Source: Planctomycetota bacterium (GTDB taxonomy: Bacteria > Planctomycetota > Phycisphaerae > Sedimentisphaerales > Anaerobacaceae). Taken from it: a stretch of 5,575 bases of DNA. Of this stretch, positions 1 through 5,575 are shown in pieces. The stretch lies in contig JADFHU010000422.1 of NCBI GenBank assembly GCA_022567055.1, forward strand, positions 1 to 5,575, written 5' to 3'. The translations under genes and the position numbers were made by a program. Numbering within the stretch: position 1 is the stretch's first letter; each line of letters starts with the position of its first letter. The notes below the pieces were generated by a model. The model saw only the letters and a program-made list of their open reading frames with translations. It had not been told where the DNA came from and did not search any database.

Positions 1-1
1 C

Positions 2-520
2 CCGTGGTTTCGGCCCCTGGTCGAGACCCTAATCGCCGCCTCGATCGTCTACATGGCGGTTGAGAACATCATTGCGGTGAACTTACGGAGGAGCTGGGTT
101 CTGACCTTCGCCTTTGGTCTCGTGCACGGCTTCGGCTTCTCCTTCGCCTTGCGAGAAACCATGCAGTTCGCCGGCTCCCATCTCTTGTTGTCTCTGTTGT
201 CATTCAATGTCGGGGTTGAGCTGGGTCAGATCGTGGTGCTAGTGGTCCTCGTTCCGGCGCTGGCCTTGCTGTTTCGACACCTTGCCGAGCGGATGGTCAC
301 GCTAGTTCTGTCGGTGATGGTCGCGCATACCGCCTGGCATTGGATGGTCGAGCGTGGGGAAGAGCTCAGGCGCGCCGACTGGCCCGTCCCCAATGCTGGC
401 CTCATCACAACTCTGGCACGCTGGTTGCTATTTTTCCTGTTAGTGGGAGGAGCCGTTTGGCTCGTCGCCAGGGGGCGTCCCGCTGTAGCAACTCCGAGAG
501 CGGACGAAGACTCCGCCTGA
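2..520 (+). CDS. HupE/UreJ-type multi-pass membrane protein, C-terminal part (5' end outside window)
   Basis: The frame is open from the left edge, so the gene starts outside the window. The first in-frame ATG (base 53) lies inside a membrane helix and is not the start. The visible 172 residues contain about five hydrophobic segments: roughly 6-26, 32-50, 61-91, 98-115 and 137-158. Motifs typical of the HupE/UreJ_2 group are present: 'ETLIAASIVYMAVEN' (8-22), 'GLVHGFGFS' (39-47), 'FNVGVELGQ' (68-76) and 'AHTAWHWM' (108-115). Characterised HupE and UreJ proteins are inner-membrane accessory proteins linked to nickel supply for hydrogenase or urease. The relatives in this second group are mostly uncharacterised, so nickel or other metal transport is only an inference here, and the histidines in the motifs merely make metal binding plausible. 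The C-terminal tail after the last helix is short and polar, as expected for a complete 3' end. No hydrogenase or urease gene is in view. Family assignment is fairly sure; substrate is unknown. Confidence 0.85.
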   Translation, partial: PWFRPLVETLIAASIVYMAVENIIAVNLRRSWVLTFAFGLVHGFGFSFALRETMQFAGSHLLLSLLSFNVGVELGQIVVLVVLVPALALLFRHLAERMVTLVLSVMVAHTAWHWMVERGEELRRADWPVPNAGLITTLARWLLFFLLVGGAVWLVARGRPAVATPRADEDSA

Positions 521-572
521 TCGTCCATAGCTGGTTGATAAGGCAACTCCCAGAAAATGAACTACCAGTCTC

Positions 573-626
573 CGTAGCCGAAGTCGTGAGATTTCTGGCT
601 CCCGAACTCTCACCTGTTCGGCTACG
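573..626. repeat. Long imperfect inverted repeat (stem-loop) after the HupE-like gene
   Basis: CGTAGCCGAA (573-582) is perfectly complementary to TTCGGCTACG (617-626). Inside it, after a symmetric 3x3 internal loop, GTGAGA (586-591) pairs with TCTCAC (608-613). A further 3-bp step, TTC/GAA (593-595 with 604-606), is possible. Together this gives a 10 + 6 + 3 bp hairpin over 54 bases. No T-run follows, so it is not a classical intrinsic terminator. It sits 53 bases past the stop of the HupE-like gene and 10 bases before the ribosome binding site of a micro-ORF. It could be a 3'-end mRNA stabiliser, a structured leader element, or a copy of a dispersed palindromic repeat; the sequence alone does not decide. 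Confidence 0.6.
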
Positions 627-648
627 CGTATAAGCCAGGAGAGCAAAC

Positions 649-732
649 ATGAAAAGGTTGGTACCAAGCTCAAATGGACCGAATGCGACCCCCACGTGCA
701 ACAGCCCCAGGGCTGTTTTCCCATTGATCTGA
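649..732 (+). CDS. Possible micro-ORF (27 aa) with strong ribosome binding site
   Basis: ATG at 649 is preceded by AGGAG at 637-641 with a 7-base spacer, as good a site as the one serving the large downstream gene. It opens a 27-codon frame ending at TGA 730-732. The peptide starts MKRLVPSSNG and ends with RAVFPLI. It is basic at the N-terminus, has one Cys, and has no obvious membrane segment or known family resemblance. It lies between the stem-loop at 573-626 and the promoter-like element at 724-752, and its last third overlaps a terminator-like hairpin. It could be a leader peptide, a small protein, or the stub of a lost gene. Chance is also realistic for so short a frame. No function is assigned. 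Confidence 0.25.
   Translation: MKRLVPSSNGPNATPTCNSPRAVFPLI
700..719 (+). terminator. Weak intrinsic-terminator-like hairpin
   Basis: AACAGCC (700-706) pairs perfectly with GGCTGTT (711-717) around a 4-base CCAG loop. The descending arm runs into a short T-tract (716-719). The stem is compact and GC-rich next to the loop, as in Rho-independent terminators, but four Ts is a poor tail. It could end transcription from the HupE-like gene or act as an attenuator. It overlaps the end of the micro-ORF. Confidence 0.35.
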
Positions 733-752
733 CTTTCTCTCGGGGGTATCAT
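724..752 (+). promoter_or_regulatory. Candidate sigma-70 promoter for the large propeller gene
   Basis: TTGATC (724-729, 4 of 6 to TTGACA) and TATCAT (747-752, 5 of 6 to TATAAT) are separated by exactly 17 bases. This predicts a transcript start near 759-760 and a 5' untranslated leader of about 80 bases before ATG 842. Planctomycete promoters are poorly defined, so this is a pattern match only. Confidence 0.4.
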
Positions 753-768
753 CATTTCTAGGGTCGTG

Positions 769-826
769 AAATCAAATCTCCTATCCGTTATCCGTAAATC
801 AGATTTCCTATCGGCAATTGCAATTG
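769..826 (+). repeat. Direct and tandem repeats in the leader of the propeller gene
   Basis: A 19-base element occurs twice, AAATCAAATCTCCTATCCG at 769-787 and AAATCAGATTTCCTATCGG at 796-814, with 16 of 19 positions identical and a 27-base period. The second copy contains the perfect dyad AAATC-A-GATTT (796-806). Between and within them is a perfect tandem heptamer, TATCCGT at 782-788 and 789-795. They are followed by the palindromic doublet CAATTGCAATTG (815-826), which abuts the ribosome binding site region (AGGAG 830-834). Repeats at this position suggest binding sites for a regulator or an mRNA control element, but no known operator is recognised. Confidence 0.5.
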
Positions 827-841
827 AATAGGAGCTTAACT

Positions 842-3800
842 ATGCAAGGGCAACGTGGCAGCAGAATTGATCGAACAGTGGCCGCTTTTGCGTTCTTGTT
901 GGCCGCGTGCGGACACTTGGTCGCAAACGGCGCTTTGGCTGCCGAGGATCGGGTCAATGCGACAGGCAAGGCAGGCGGCCTGTGCGTTCAGTTGGGCGGC
1001 GCTGACGGCACGCGAACCGTCAACCTGGCCCGACGCGGATACAATCTGGTGCATCGACTCGACAACGACGCGACACGTGTGGCATCGGTGCGAAAGATCG
1101 TCCAGGACGCGGGTCTGTACGGTCCCGTTTCGGTCGAGCACTGGACCTCAACCAGCCTGCCGTACGCCGACAATCTGGTGAACCTGATCGTCGTCGATCA
1201 CCCGATGGGGATCCCGAGGCAAGAGCTGATGCGGGTGCTCTGTCCGAACGGCGTTGCCCACATCCGGCGCGGCGAGACTTACCAGGTGCTGCGCAAGCCG
1301 CGCTCACCGAAGATGGGCGAGTGGACTCATCAGTGGCACGGTCCCGATGGCAATCTGGTAGCGGAAGACCAACTGGTCGGCGTTCCCACCGGTATCCAAT
1401 GGATTGCCGGTCCCCTGTTCGCGATGGCGGGTCGAAAATCGAGCACGCAGAGCCTGGTTTCGGCGGGGGGCCGGAACTTCTACGTCACGCAAAACGTGCT
1501 CGCCAATGTCGGCCAGGATTCGATGCCGCAGTACCTGGTAGCACGCGACGCGTTCAACGGTCTGTTGCTCTGGATGCAACCGTGGGCTGGACCATTTGTT
1601 ACGGGCAGCGGAGAGACAAATCCCCGGATCGTCGCCCTTGGCGATCGAGTTTATATCGTCGGCGAAAAAGTTGCGGAGGCGCTGCATGCGGCGACCGGGA
1701 AGACGGTGCTCGCGTACCCGACCGATGATCCGCCTCAGAAACTCCTATGCATCGACGGCATTCTGCTGATTGAGACGGAAGAGGGCATTACGGCGTTCGC
1801 TGCGGACAGCGCTCAACGTCGCTGGAGGCACTCGGACAGACGCATTTCGAGCACTGTTGTTGCCGATGGTCGAGTTCATTTCCTATCGCGGCGCCGTGCA
1901 AAGGACGGACGGTGGGCCTTCCAAGCCGTCTGTCTGAGCCTGACAACCGGGGAACAACGCTGGCGAGTCAGCACCGAATCCTGGGCGGCGGGATCTAGGC
2001 AACGGATCACTTTTGCCAAGGACGGGTATCTGGCCGTACAATCCCATGGCGCTTTGCATTTGCTGTCTGCGGCGAACGGCGCGTATCTCTGGGGTGCGGC
2101 CACGGACGCAAGGCCGGGCAAGGACTATGCGGATGAACGCTTTGTCGGCCACTTCTTTCAGCATGGACTGGTCTGGCTCCGTACGACGACGAGCGCTGGG
2201 CGAACGGTCGTGTCAGATTCCCGTGGGCTGCTGCTTTGGGACGCAGCCGCCGAAGTTCAAAGCACGGGCGCAAGCAAACCGGCGGCGGCAACGACGGCGG
2301 AGTTCGGCAAGACGGACGAACAGTTGCTTTGGCTTGGGCTCGACCCGGCCACCGGAACACTGGAGCGGGAATTGCTCAGCCGCGGCAGCTGGCCAGACAC
2401 GGCCACACCCGGCAAACTCGGCTGTCAACTGATGCTGGCCTGTGACCGCTTCGTGATTATTCCCAGGCAGGCGGCGCTTGTGGATTTCAAGACGGGCGAG
2501 AAGAGCACATTCAAGTTTGCTCGCGGCGGCTGCGGTCTGGGCGCGGTTGCGGCCCATGGTCTGCTCTACGTCCACCCGCACGCCTGCGGCTGCTACTCCG
2601 AAGCGCTGCGCGGCTTTATCGCTCTGCACTCATCACGCGTTTCTCAAGACGCATCCCGGCTCGAACCACGCTTGTTGAAAGGGGCGGCGTATGGTGCGGA
2701 AATCAACAACCGGAAGACAGCCGTCGAAAGCATCGATCAGTGGACGACCTATCGACACGACGGCCGCCGCAGCGCCCGCACACCCAACGTACTACCAGTC
2801 CCCCAACGGCTGAAGTGGACGACGCCCATCACAGACTCGTCGTCGTCCCGCTCACTCAAGGAGTGGAAACTCCGGGTCGGCAACACCATCACCCCTCCCG
2901 TGATTGCCGGCGGCAAGGCATTCGTGGCCTCTCCCGACAACCACGCCTTAGTCGCTGTGGATGTAGAAACCGGGGCACCCATCTGGCGATTCACAGCGAA
3001 CGGCCGTATTAATGCTCCGCCGACGATCTTCGAAGGGCTGTGCCTGTTCGGCGCGCACGACGGTTACCTGTATTGTCTGCGAGCGGACGACGGAGAAATG
3101 GTCTGGCGGTTTCGCGCCGCTCCGACCGCACGACGTATCGTTGCCTTCGGTCAAATCGAATCCGCGTGGCCGGTTTCCGGCGCCGTCCTCGTCCAAGACG
3201 GTCTGGCCTACGTTGCCGCCGGACGCTCTCCCGATGCCGACGGGGGAATCCACGTTTGCGCCGTTGAGCCGCGGACAGGAAACCTGGTCTGGAGCGAAAC
3301 GATCGCCGAGGGATTTTTTGGCCTGTCCGACTGCCTGGTTGGGGACGGCCAATCCGTTTATCTGTCCAACTGGCAATTTGATCCCAAAACGGGCAAGAAC
3401 AGGCGCGCCGACAAGAAGAGTGCCTATCTGCGAAGCAGCAAAATGGGGTTGGTGGAGCCGTCCTGGACTAAGATGGTGTTGGCTTTACGCAAGGGGATTC
3501 ACGATTGGCACTACCGTGACGCGACCGCACAACTGCTGGCGTTCTCCTCGTCGGAGACCTTCGGATACAGGTCGAGCTGGGCGTCGGGCGACTTGTTTTC
3601 GGACGGCACCCGCCGTTGGAGTCTTCGACTACCTGCTCCCTCACAGATCGAGGCGATGCTGCTGTCACAGGACGTTCTGTTCGTCGCGGGTACCCGAGAC
3701 CGGTCCCACGGTGACCGCTCGGCCGGATTTCTCTGGAGCCTTTCGACGGTTGACGGCCAGAAGTATTCGGAAATCGCGCTTCCGGCCCCGCCCGTGTTTG

Positions 3801-3877
3801 ACGGACTTGCGGCAGCGGACGGGCATCTCTTCGTCGCAACTCAAGATGGCCGGTTGAATGCTTTTGAGGGGAATTGA
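842..3877 (+). CDS. Large exported double PQQ-like beta-propeller protein with N-terminal methyltransferase-like domain
   Basis: This 1011-residue protein is predicted to be exported. ATG 842 is chosen because AGGAG lies 7 bases upstream (830-834); an in-frame TTG at 818 has no such site. Residues 11-33 are a hydrophobic signal. It offers either an 'LAAC' lipobox (Cys23) or an 'ALA' signal peptidase I site (31-33), so lipoprotein versus free periplasmic is open. Residues about 45-150 resemble a class I methyltransferase Rossmann fold: 'VQLGGADG' as motif I, D74 after strand 2, 'LIVVD', then 'RVLCPNGVAHI'. From 155 onward propeller blades are marked by PQQ-type turns, e.g. 'TTGEQRWRV' (368-376), 'ETGAPIWRF' (709-717), 'DDGEMVWRF' (749-757) and 'RTGNLVWSE' (811-819). 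Entry motifs 'EWTHQWHGPDGN' (160-171) and 'DQWTTYRHDGRRSART' (632-647) suggest two propellers. A Cys-rich 'HACGC' (580-584) joins them. PQQ cofactor binding is unproven; BamB-like scaffolding or an oxidoreductase role are alternatives. The 3' end looks natural. Confidence 0.85.
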   Translation: MQGQRGSRIDRTVAAFAFLLAACGHLVANGALAAEDRVNATGKAGGLCVQLGGADGTRTVNLARRGYNLVHRLDNDATRVASVRKIVQDAGLYGPVSVEHWTSTSLPYADNLVNLIVVDHPMGIPRQELMRVLCPNGVAHIRRGETYQVLRKPRSPKMGEWTHQWHGPDGNLVAEDQLVGVPTGIQWIAGPLFAMAGRKSSTQSLVSAGGRNFYVTQNVLANVGQDSMPQYLVARDAFNGLLLWMQPWAGPFVTGSGETNPRIVALGDRVYIVGEKVAEALHAATGKTVLAYPTDDPPQKLLCIDGILLIETEEGITAFAADSAQRRWRHSDRRISSTVVADGRVHFLSRRRAKDGRWAFQAVCLSLTTGEQRWRVSTESWAAGSRQRITFAKDGYLAVQSHGALHLLSAANGAYLWGAATDARPGKDYADERFVGHFFQHGLVWLRTTTSAGRTVVSDSRGLLLWDAAAEVQSTGASKPAAATTAEFGKTDEQLLWLGLDPATGTLERELLSRGSWPDTATPGKLGCQLMLACDRFVIIPRQAALVDFKTGEKSTFKFARGGCGLGAVAAHGLLYVHPHACGCYSEALRGFIALHSSRVSQDASRLEPRLLKGAAYGAEINNRKTAVESIDQWTTYRHDGRRSARTPNVLPVPQRLKWTTPITDSSSSRSLKEWKLRVGNTITPPVIAGGKAFVASPDNHALVAVDVETGAPIWRFTANGRINAPPTIFEGLCLFGAHDGYLYCLRADDGEMVWRFRAAPTARRIVAFGQIESAWPVSGAVLVQDGLAYVAAGRSPDADGGIHVCAVEPRTGNLVWSETIAEGFFGLSDCLVGDGQSVYLSNWQFDPKTGKNRRADKKSAYLRSSKMGLVEPSWTKMVLALRKGIHDWHYRDATAQLLAFSSSETFGYRSSWASGDLFSDGTRRWSLRLPAPSQIEAMLLSQDVLFVAGTRDRSHGDRSAGFLWSLSTVDGQKYSEIALPAPPVFDGLAAADGHLFVATQDGRLNAFEGN

Positions 3878-3946
3878 GCCGCTGGCAGGGTGTACAAAGA
3901 TTATGACCACCTACTCGAGCGTGTACGGAGGCTTGGCACAGATTAA

Positions 3947-4238
3947 CGGTACAACGGTCTCGTATTCGGCTCCACACTTTACTGCCAGACAATCTGGGAC
4001 TATGGACTGAAGCAGGAGTTTATTGCGCCTACACGCCAGAGGATAATGGCCTCTGCGAGCAACTCATTCGGAGTTCAAAGCGGGGTATGCTTGCCAGTAC
4101 CGATTCGAGAGCGTTGAGAACGCTCCTCAGGTCATTCGTCAGTGGATCAAATGGTACGATGGCGAAAGGCCACATCAGGCTCCCAGGCACATGACGCCAA
4201 ACAGGAAGCGCGAAAAACTGACGGTCGCCGCGGCATGA
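3947..4238 (+). pseudogene. IS3-family transposase (OrfB, DDE integrase core) 3' remnant, frameshifted
   Basis: Three successive frames must be joined to recover the C-terminal third of an IS3-type OrfB. 3947-4030 reads 'RYNGLVFGSTLYCQTIWDYG', then 'LKQEFIAP'. About 4030-4071 reads 'YTPEDNGLCEQLIRS'. 4071-4238 reads 'EFKAGYACQYRFESVENAP', then 'QVIRQWIKWYDGERPHQ', and ends 'KLTVAAA' with TGA at 4236-4238. These match the family pattern DNGLVF...DYGL.QEFI.PYTPE.NGL.ER...RPHQALGY.TP. The spacing from the second catalytic position to the glutamate (GAG 4057-4059) is exactly 35 residues, as in DDE transposases, but the aspartate is now Tyr (TAC 3950-3952). About 97 of the roughly 270-290 residues usual for OrfB remain. 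A TAA just upstream (3944-3946) and two frameshifts show it is dead. The N-terminal two thirds and OrfA are absent, and 3878-3946 holds no recognisable transposase sequence beyond a doubtful 'LERVRRLGT'. Confidence 0.85.
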
Positions 4239-4252
4239 CATAAGATTCACAG

Positions 4253-4281
4253 TTGTCCAATTCTGCGGGGTACGCTATACT
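4253..4281 (+). promoter_or_regulatory. Candidate promoter for the prepilin-like gene, overlapping an IS right-end-like sequence
   Basis: TTGTCC (4253-4258, 4 of 6 to TTGACA) and TATACT (4276-4281, 5 of 6 to TATAAT) are spaced by 17 bases. The expected transcript start is near 4288, about 35 bases before the ATG at 4323. The same bases, TGTCCAATTCTGCGGGGTA (4254-4272), resemble the inverted-repeat ends of IS3-family elements (TGTCC... followed by GGGG) and lie 16 bases after the transposase stop, where a right end is expected. No matching left end is in the window. Confidence 0.4.
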
Positions 4282-4322
4282 ACACGACACGGCCGGAGTG
4301 CTGGACACCAAAAGGGACGATG

Positions 4323-5033
4323 ATGAAGAACAAGGCGTTTACACTGATTGAATTGCTCGTCGTGATTGCTATCATTGCCGTATTGATGGGCATTCTTATG
4401 CCGGTGCTGGGTAAGGCTCGAAAACAGGCCTGGGGTGTGGTCTGCAAAAGCAACCTGCGGCAGATCGGCTTGGCTGCGGAGTTCTATGCGGATGCCTACG
4501 ATGGTTTTGTCCCCCGTGGTCTTGGTGGTTCACAAACAAATCCACCGTGGTTTGAGCTGTTCATGCCCTTTCTCGAGGAAGCCAAGGACAGCCGGGGAGA
4601 CTACCGCAACGTCAAGATGTACCGATGCCCCGCCTATCCGGATAAGGAACAGACCGTCTGCTATGTGATCAACGCCTGGTGGTCCAAACACAGCCGATCA
4701 TCGACGGGCAGTGGGGCGGACAACTATCCGACCAAGGTCACTCGACTAAGGCGGAGAATGGAAACCGTCTATATTGCTGACAATTCTTACTATAGCACAC
4801 CGCTACGACCGACCATCACGGATCATTTCGATCCAGCTTTGGATCTGTTTGATGTACGTATCGACCGGGACTTGACACTCCGGGAGGACGGCACATTAAA
4901 CCCCTCCCGGCGGGTTGCGGCCGAGCGCCATAGTGGCGGCACCAATCTGCTCTATTTCGACTGGCATGTGGGAAGGGTCAGCACCAAGAATTCGACGTTC
5001 ACAACGCTGAGAGACATTTGGCAATTGCACTGA
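4323..5033 (+). CDS. Prepilin-like secreted protein with N-terminal methylation motif and H-X9-D C-terminal signature
   Basis: The 236-residue product begins MKNKAFTLIELLVVIAIIAV, a type IV prepilin leader. The prepilin peptidase site would be Ala5/Phe6, with Glu10 as the conserved fifth mature residue and a single helix to about residue 28. ATG 4323 is preferred over the adjacent ATG 4320 because AAGG (4312-4315) is then 7 rather than 4 bases away; the difference is one Met. After the helix, 'CKSNLRQIGLAAEFYADAYDGFVPRG' (41-66, joined here from CKSNLRQIGL and AAEFYADAYDGFVPRG) is the usual neck of the planctomycete/Lentisphaerae prepilin-like families. 'RHSGGTNLLYFDWHVGRV' (202-219) matches the H-X9-DG signature, with Trp214 where Gly is usual (H203, D213, H215). 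Such proteins are common in PVC bacteria and are thought to be exported pseudopilin-type surface proteins; individual roles are unknown. The gene stands alone behind an IS remnant and is followed convergently by a degraded gene. No pilus assembly genes are in view. Confidence 0.9.
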   Translation: MKNKAFTLIELLVVIAIIAVLMGILMPVLGKARKQAWGVVCKSNLRQIGLAAEFYADAYDGFVPRGLGGSQTNPPWFELFMPFLEEAKDSRGDYRNVKMYRCPAYPDKEQTVCYVINAWWSKHSRSSTGSGADNYPTKVTRLRRRMETVYIADNSYYSTPLRPTITDHFDPALDLFDVRIDRDLTLREDGTLNPSRRVAAERHSGGTNLLYFDWHVGRVSTKNSTFTTLRDIWQLH

Positions 5034-5200
5034 GTCCCATCGTCCAATAGTCTTGCCTCCACTCGTTGTCACGGTCGATGCAGCCCAGCCCGAAAAAAAT
5101 CCGGCCTTATCGCTGTCTATGGCGTTTGACTCGCTCCTAATGTTCTCTGATCCACTGCTGCCCAAGGATTTCCTTCTCCGATGCCAACCTAACTGCGACA
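5034..5200. other. Convergent intergenic spacer, nothing supported
   Basis: This 167-base gap separates the 3' ends of the prepilin-like gene and the convergent degraded phosphatase-fold gene. It contains a run of seven A (5093-5099) between short GC-rich stretches, but the arms do not pair well enough to call a terminator on either strand. No small frame with a ribosome binding site was found. Confidence 0.5.
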
Positions 5201-5575
5201 TCAGTCTCGATCTTGGTCTCTCGTGATGGTGAAAGCTGCCACGATGGGCAGGTGCTCAGAAACTCTATCCGAATACGACGAGAGAGTACGTCTGTAAAAG
5301 CGGTGAAGCGGGAAAACTCGCGCACTGCCACCGATGTACTCGGTCATTCTCAACCGCGTAACCGCGTACCCATCCAGGAAGTTTCCGTTTACGTTCGTGA
5401 ATTGTCGGTACGTATCGGTTGTCGAGACGAATCGTAGAAACTGGTTTGGGTTAAGTGCAGTAAAATTGGCGGCATCTTGTCCGGGAATCATGTTATAGTC
5501 GCCGAGTAGGATTACGTCGTCATCGCCGGCCTCGTGCTCCGTGCCTGTCTACAGGGGTTTGCTGGTGATTTGTTC
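5201..5575 (-). pseudogene. Endonuclease/exonuclease/phosphatase-fold protein, C-terminal part, with internal stop (5' end outside window)
   Basis: Read on the minus strand from the right edge, the frame gives EQITSKPL, then a TAG stop (5551-5549). It continues for 115 residues, beginning TGTEHEAGDDDVILLGDYN and ending FTITRDQDRD before TGA (5203-5201). 'ILLGDYN' is the metal/phosphate-site motif of the endonuclease/exonuclease/phosphatase (DNase I-like) superfamily. 'NGNFLDGYAVT' and 'YSDRVSEHLPIVAAF' match the following strands and the terminal SDH motif. In the terminal motif the usual Asp is Glu (SEH). The first ATG after the stop (5491-5489) falls just behind GDYN, has no ribosome binding site, and would remove the motif, so restarting there is unlikely to give an active enzyme. 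I call it a pseudogene because the same frame stays family-like after the TAG. A sequencing error is the main alternative. Only 24 bases precede the stop in the window, so upstream integrity is unknown. The substrate class (nucleic acid or phosphoester) cannot be told. Confidence 0.65.

Noticed and set aside
405..755. A 116-codon minus-strand frame over the spacer after the HupE-like gene
   Set aside because: It overlaps a well-supported gene antisense, changes character midway, and resembles no family I recognise.
818..841. In-frame TTG at 818 as an earlier start for the propeller protein
   Set aside because: It has no ribosome binding site and would place coding sequence over the CAATTGCAATTG palindrome and the AGGAG that serves ATG 842.
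3012..3857. A 281-codon open frame on the + strand inside the propeller gene
   Set aside because: It is Arg- and Pro-rich low-complexity translation in another frame of a GC-rich gene whose own frame gives clear propeller motifs.
3468..3992. A 174-codon antisense frame across the end of the propeller gene and the IS remnant
   Set aside because: The translation is Arg/Ser/Pro-rich with no recognisable motif and spans two unrelated sequences.
3903..4010. 35-codon frame in the spacer after the propeller gene
   Set aside because: It is an out-of-frame reading through the decayed transposase and has no ribosome binding site.
5082..5105. A7 run between GC-rich flanks as a bidirectional terminator
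   Set aside because: The flanking arms (GCCCGA and TCCGGC) do not form a perfect stem, so a terminator cannot be supported.
4896..5201. Minus-strand frame whose ATG overlaps the stop of the phosphatase-fold gene (TGATG-type coupling)
   Set aside because: About half of it is antisense to the prepilin-like gene, including its conserved H-X9-D region, and the translation has no family features.
1..5575. CRISPR array, tRNA or rRNA genes, defence genes
   Set aside because: No regularly spaced repeats beyond the two-copy element at 769-814, no cloverleaf-like or rRNA sequence, and no nuclease, helicase or retron-type genes were seen.

Overview
The window looks like chromosomal DNA from a planctomycete or close PVC-group relative, possibly of the Phycisphaerae type. 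Three things point that way: a short prepilin-like protein with a 'FTLIELLVVIAII' leader and an H-X9-D signature near its C-terminus, a very large exported protein built from PQQ-like beta-propeller blades behind a methyltransferase-like fold, and moderately GC-rich coding sequence with long, non-operonic spacers. This assignment comes from family recognition; there is no rRNA or marker gene to confirm it.

Layout, left to right. (1) Bases 2-520 (+) hold the C-terminal 172 residues of a multi-pass HupE/UreJ-type membrane protein cut by the left edge. (2) Bases 521-841 are a structured spacer. It contains a long imperfect stem-loop (573-626), a 27-codon micro-ORF with a good ribosome binding site (649-732), a small terminator-like hairpin (700-719), a plausible sigma-70 promoter (724-752), and a set of direct and tandem repeats (769-826) just upstream of the next gene. 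(3) Bases 842-3877 (+) encode a 1011-residue exported double beta-propeller protein, apparently complete. (4) Bases 3878-4319 hold a decayed 3' end of an IS3-family transposase (about 3947-4238), frameshifted at least twice. Just past it is a sequence resembling an IS3 right end, which overlaps a promoter-like element (4253-4281). (5) Bases 4323-5033 (+) encode a 236-residue prepilin-like secreted protein. (6) Bases 5034-5200 are a short convergent spacer with nothing convincing in it. (7) Bases 5201-5575 (-) are the C-terminal part of an endonuclease/exonuclease/phosphatase-fold protein, interrupted by an in-frame stop and running off the right edge, so probably a pseudogene.

The genes do not form an obvious pathway or operon. 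The large propeller protein and the prepilin-like protein are both predicted to be exported and belong to families that planctomycetes carry in many copies, but the IS remnant separates them and each has its own promoter-like sequence. Two decayed genes in 5.6 kb suggest a relaxed, accessory stretch of chromosome. I do not see a new defence, mobile or RNA-guided system. The most unusual parts are the methyltransferase-like domain on an exported propeller protein, the structured leader before it, and the IS end that may have donated a promoter to the prepilin gene.
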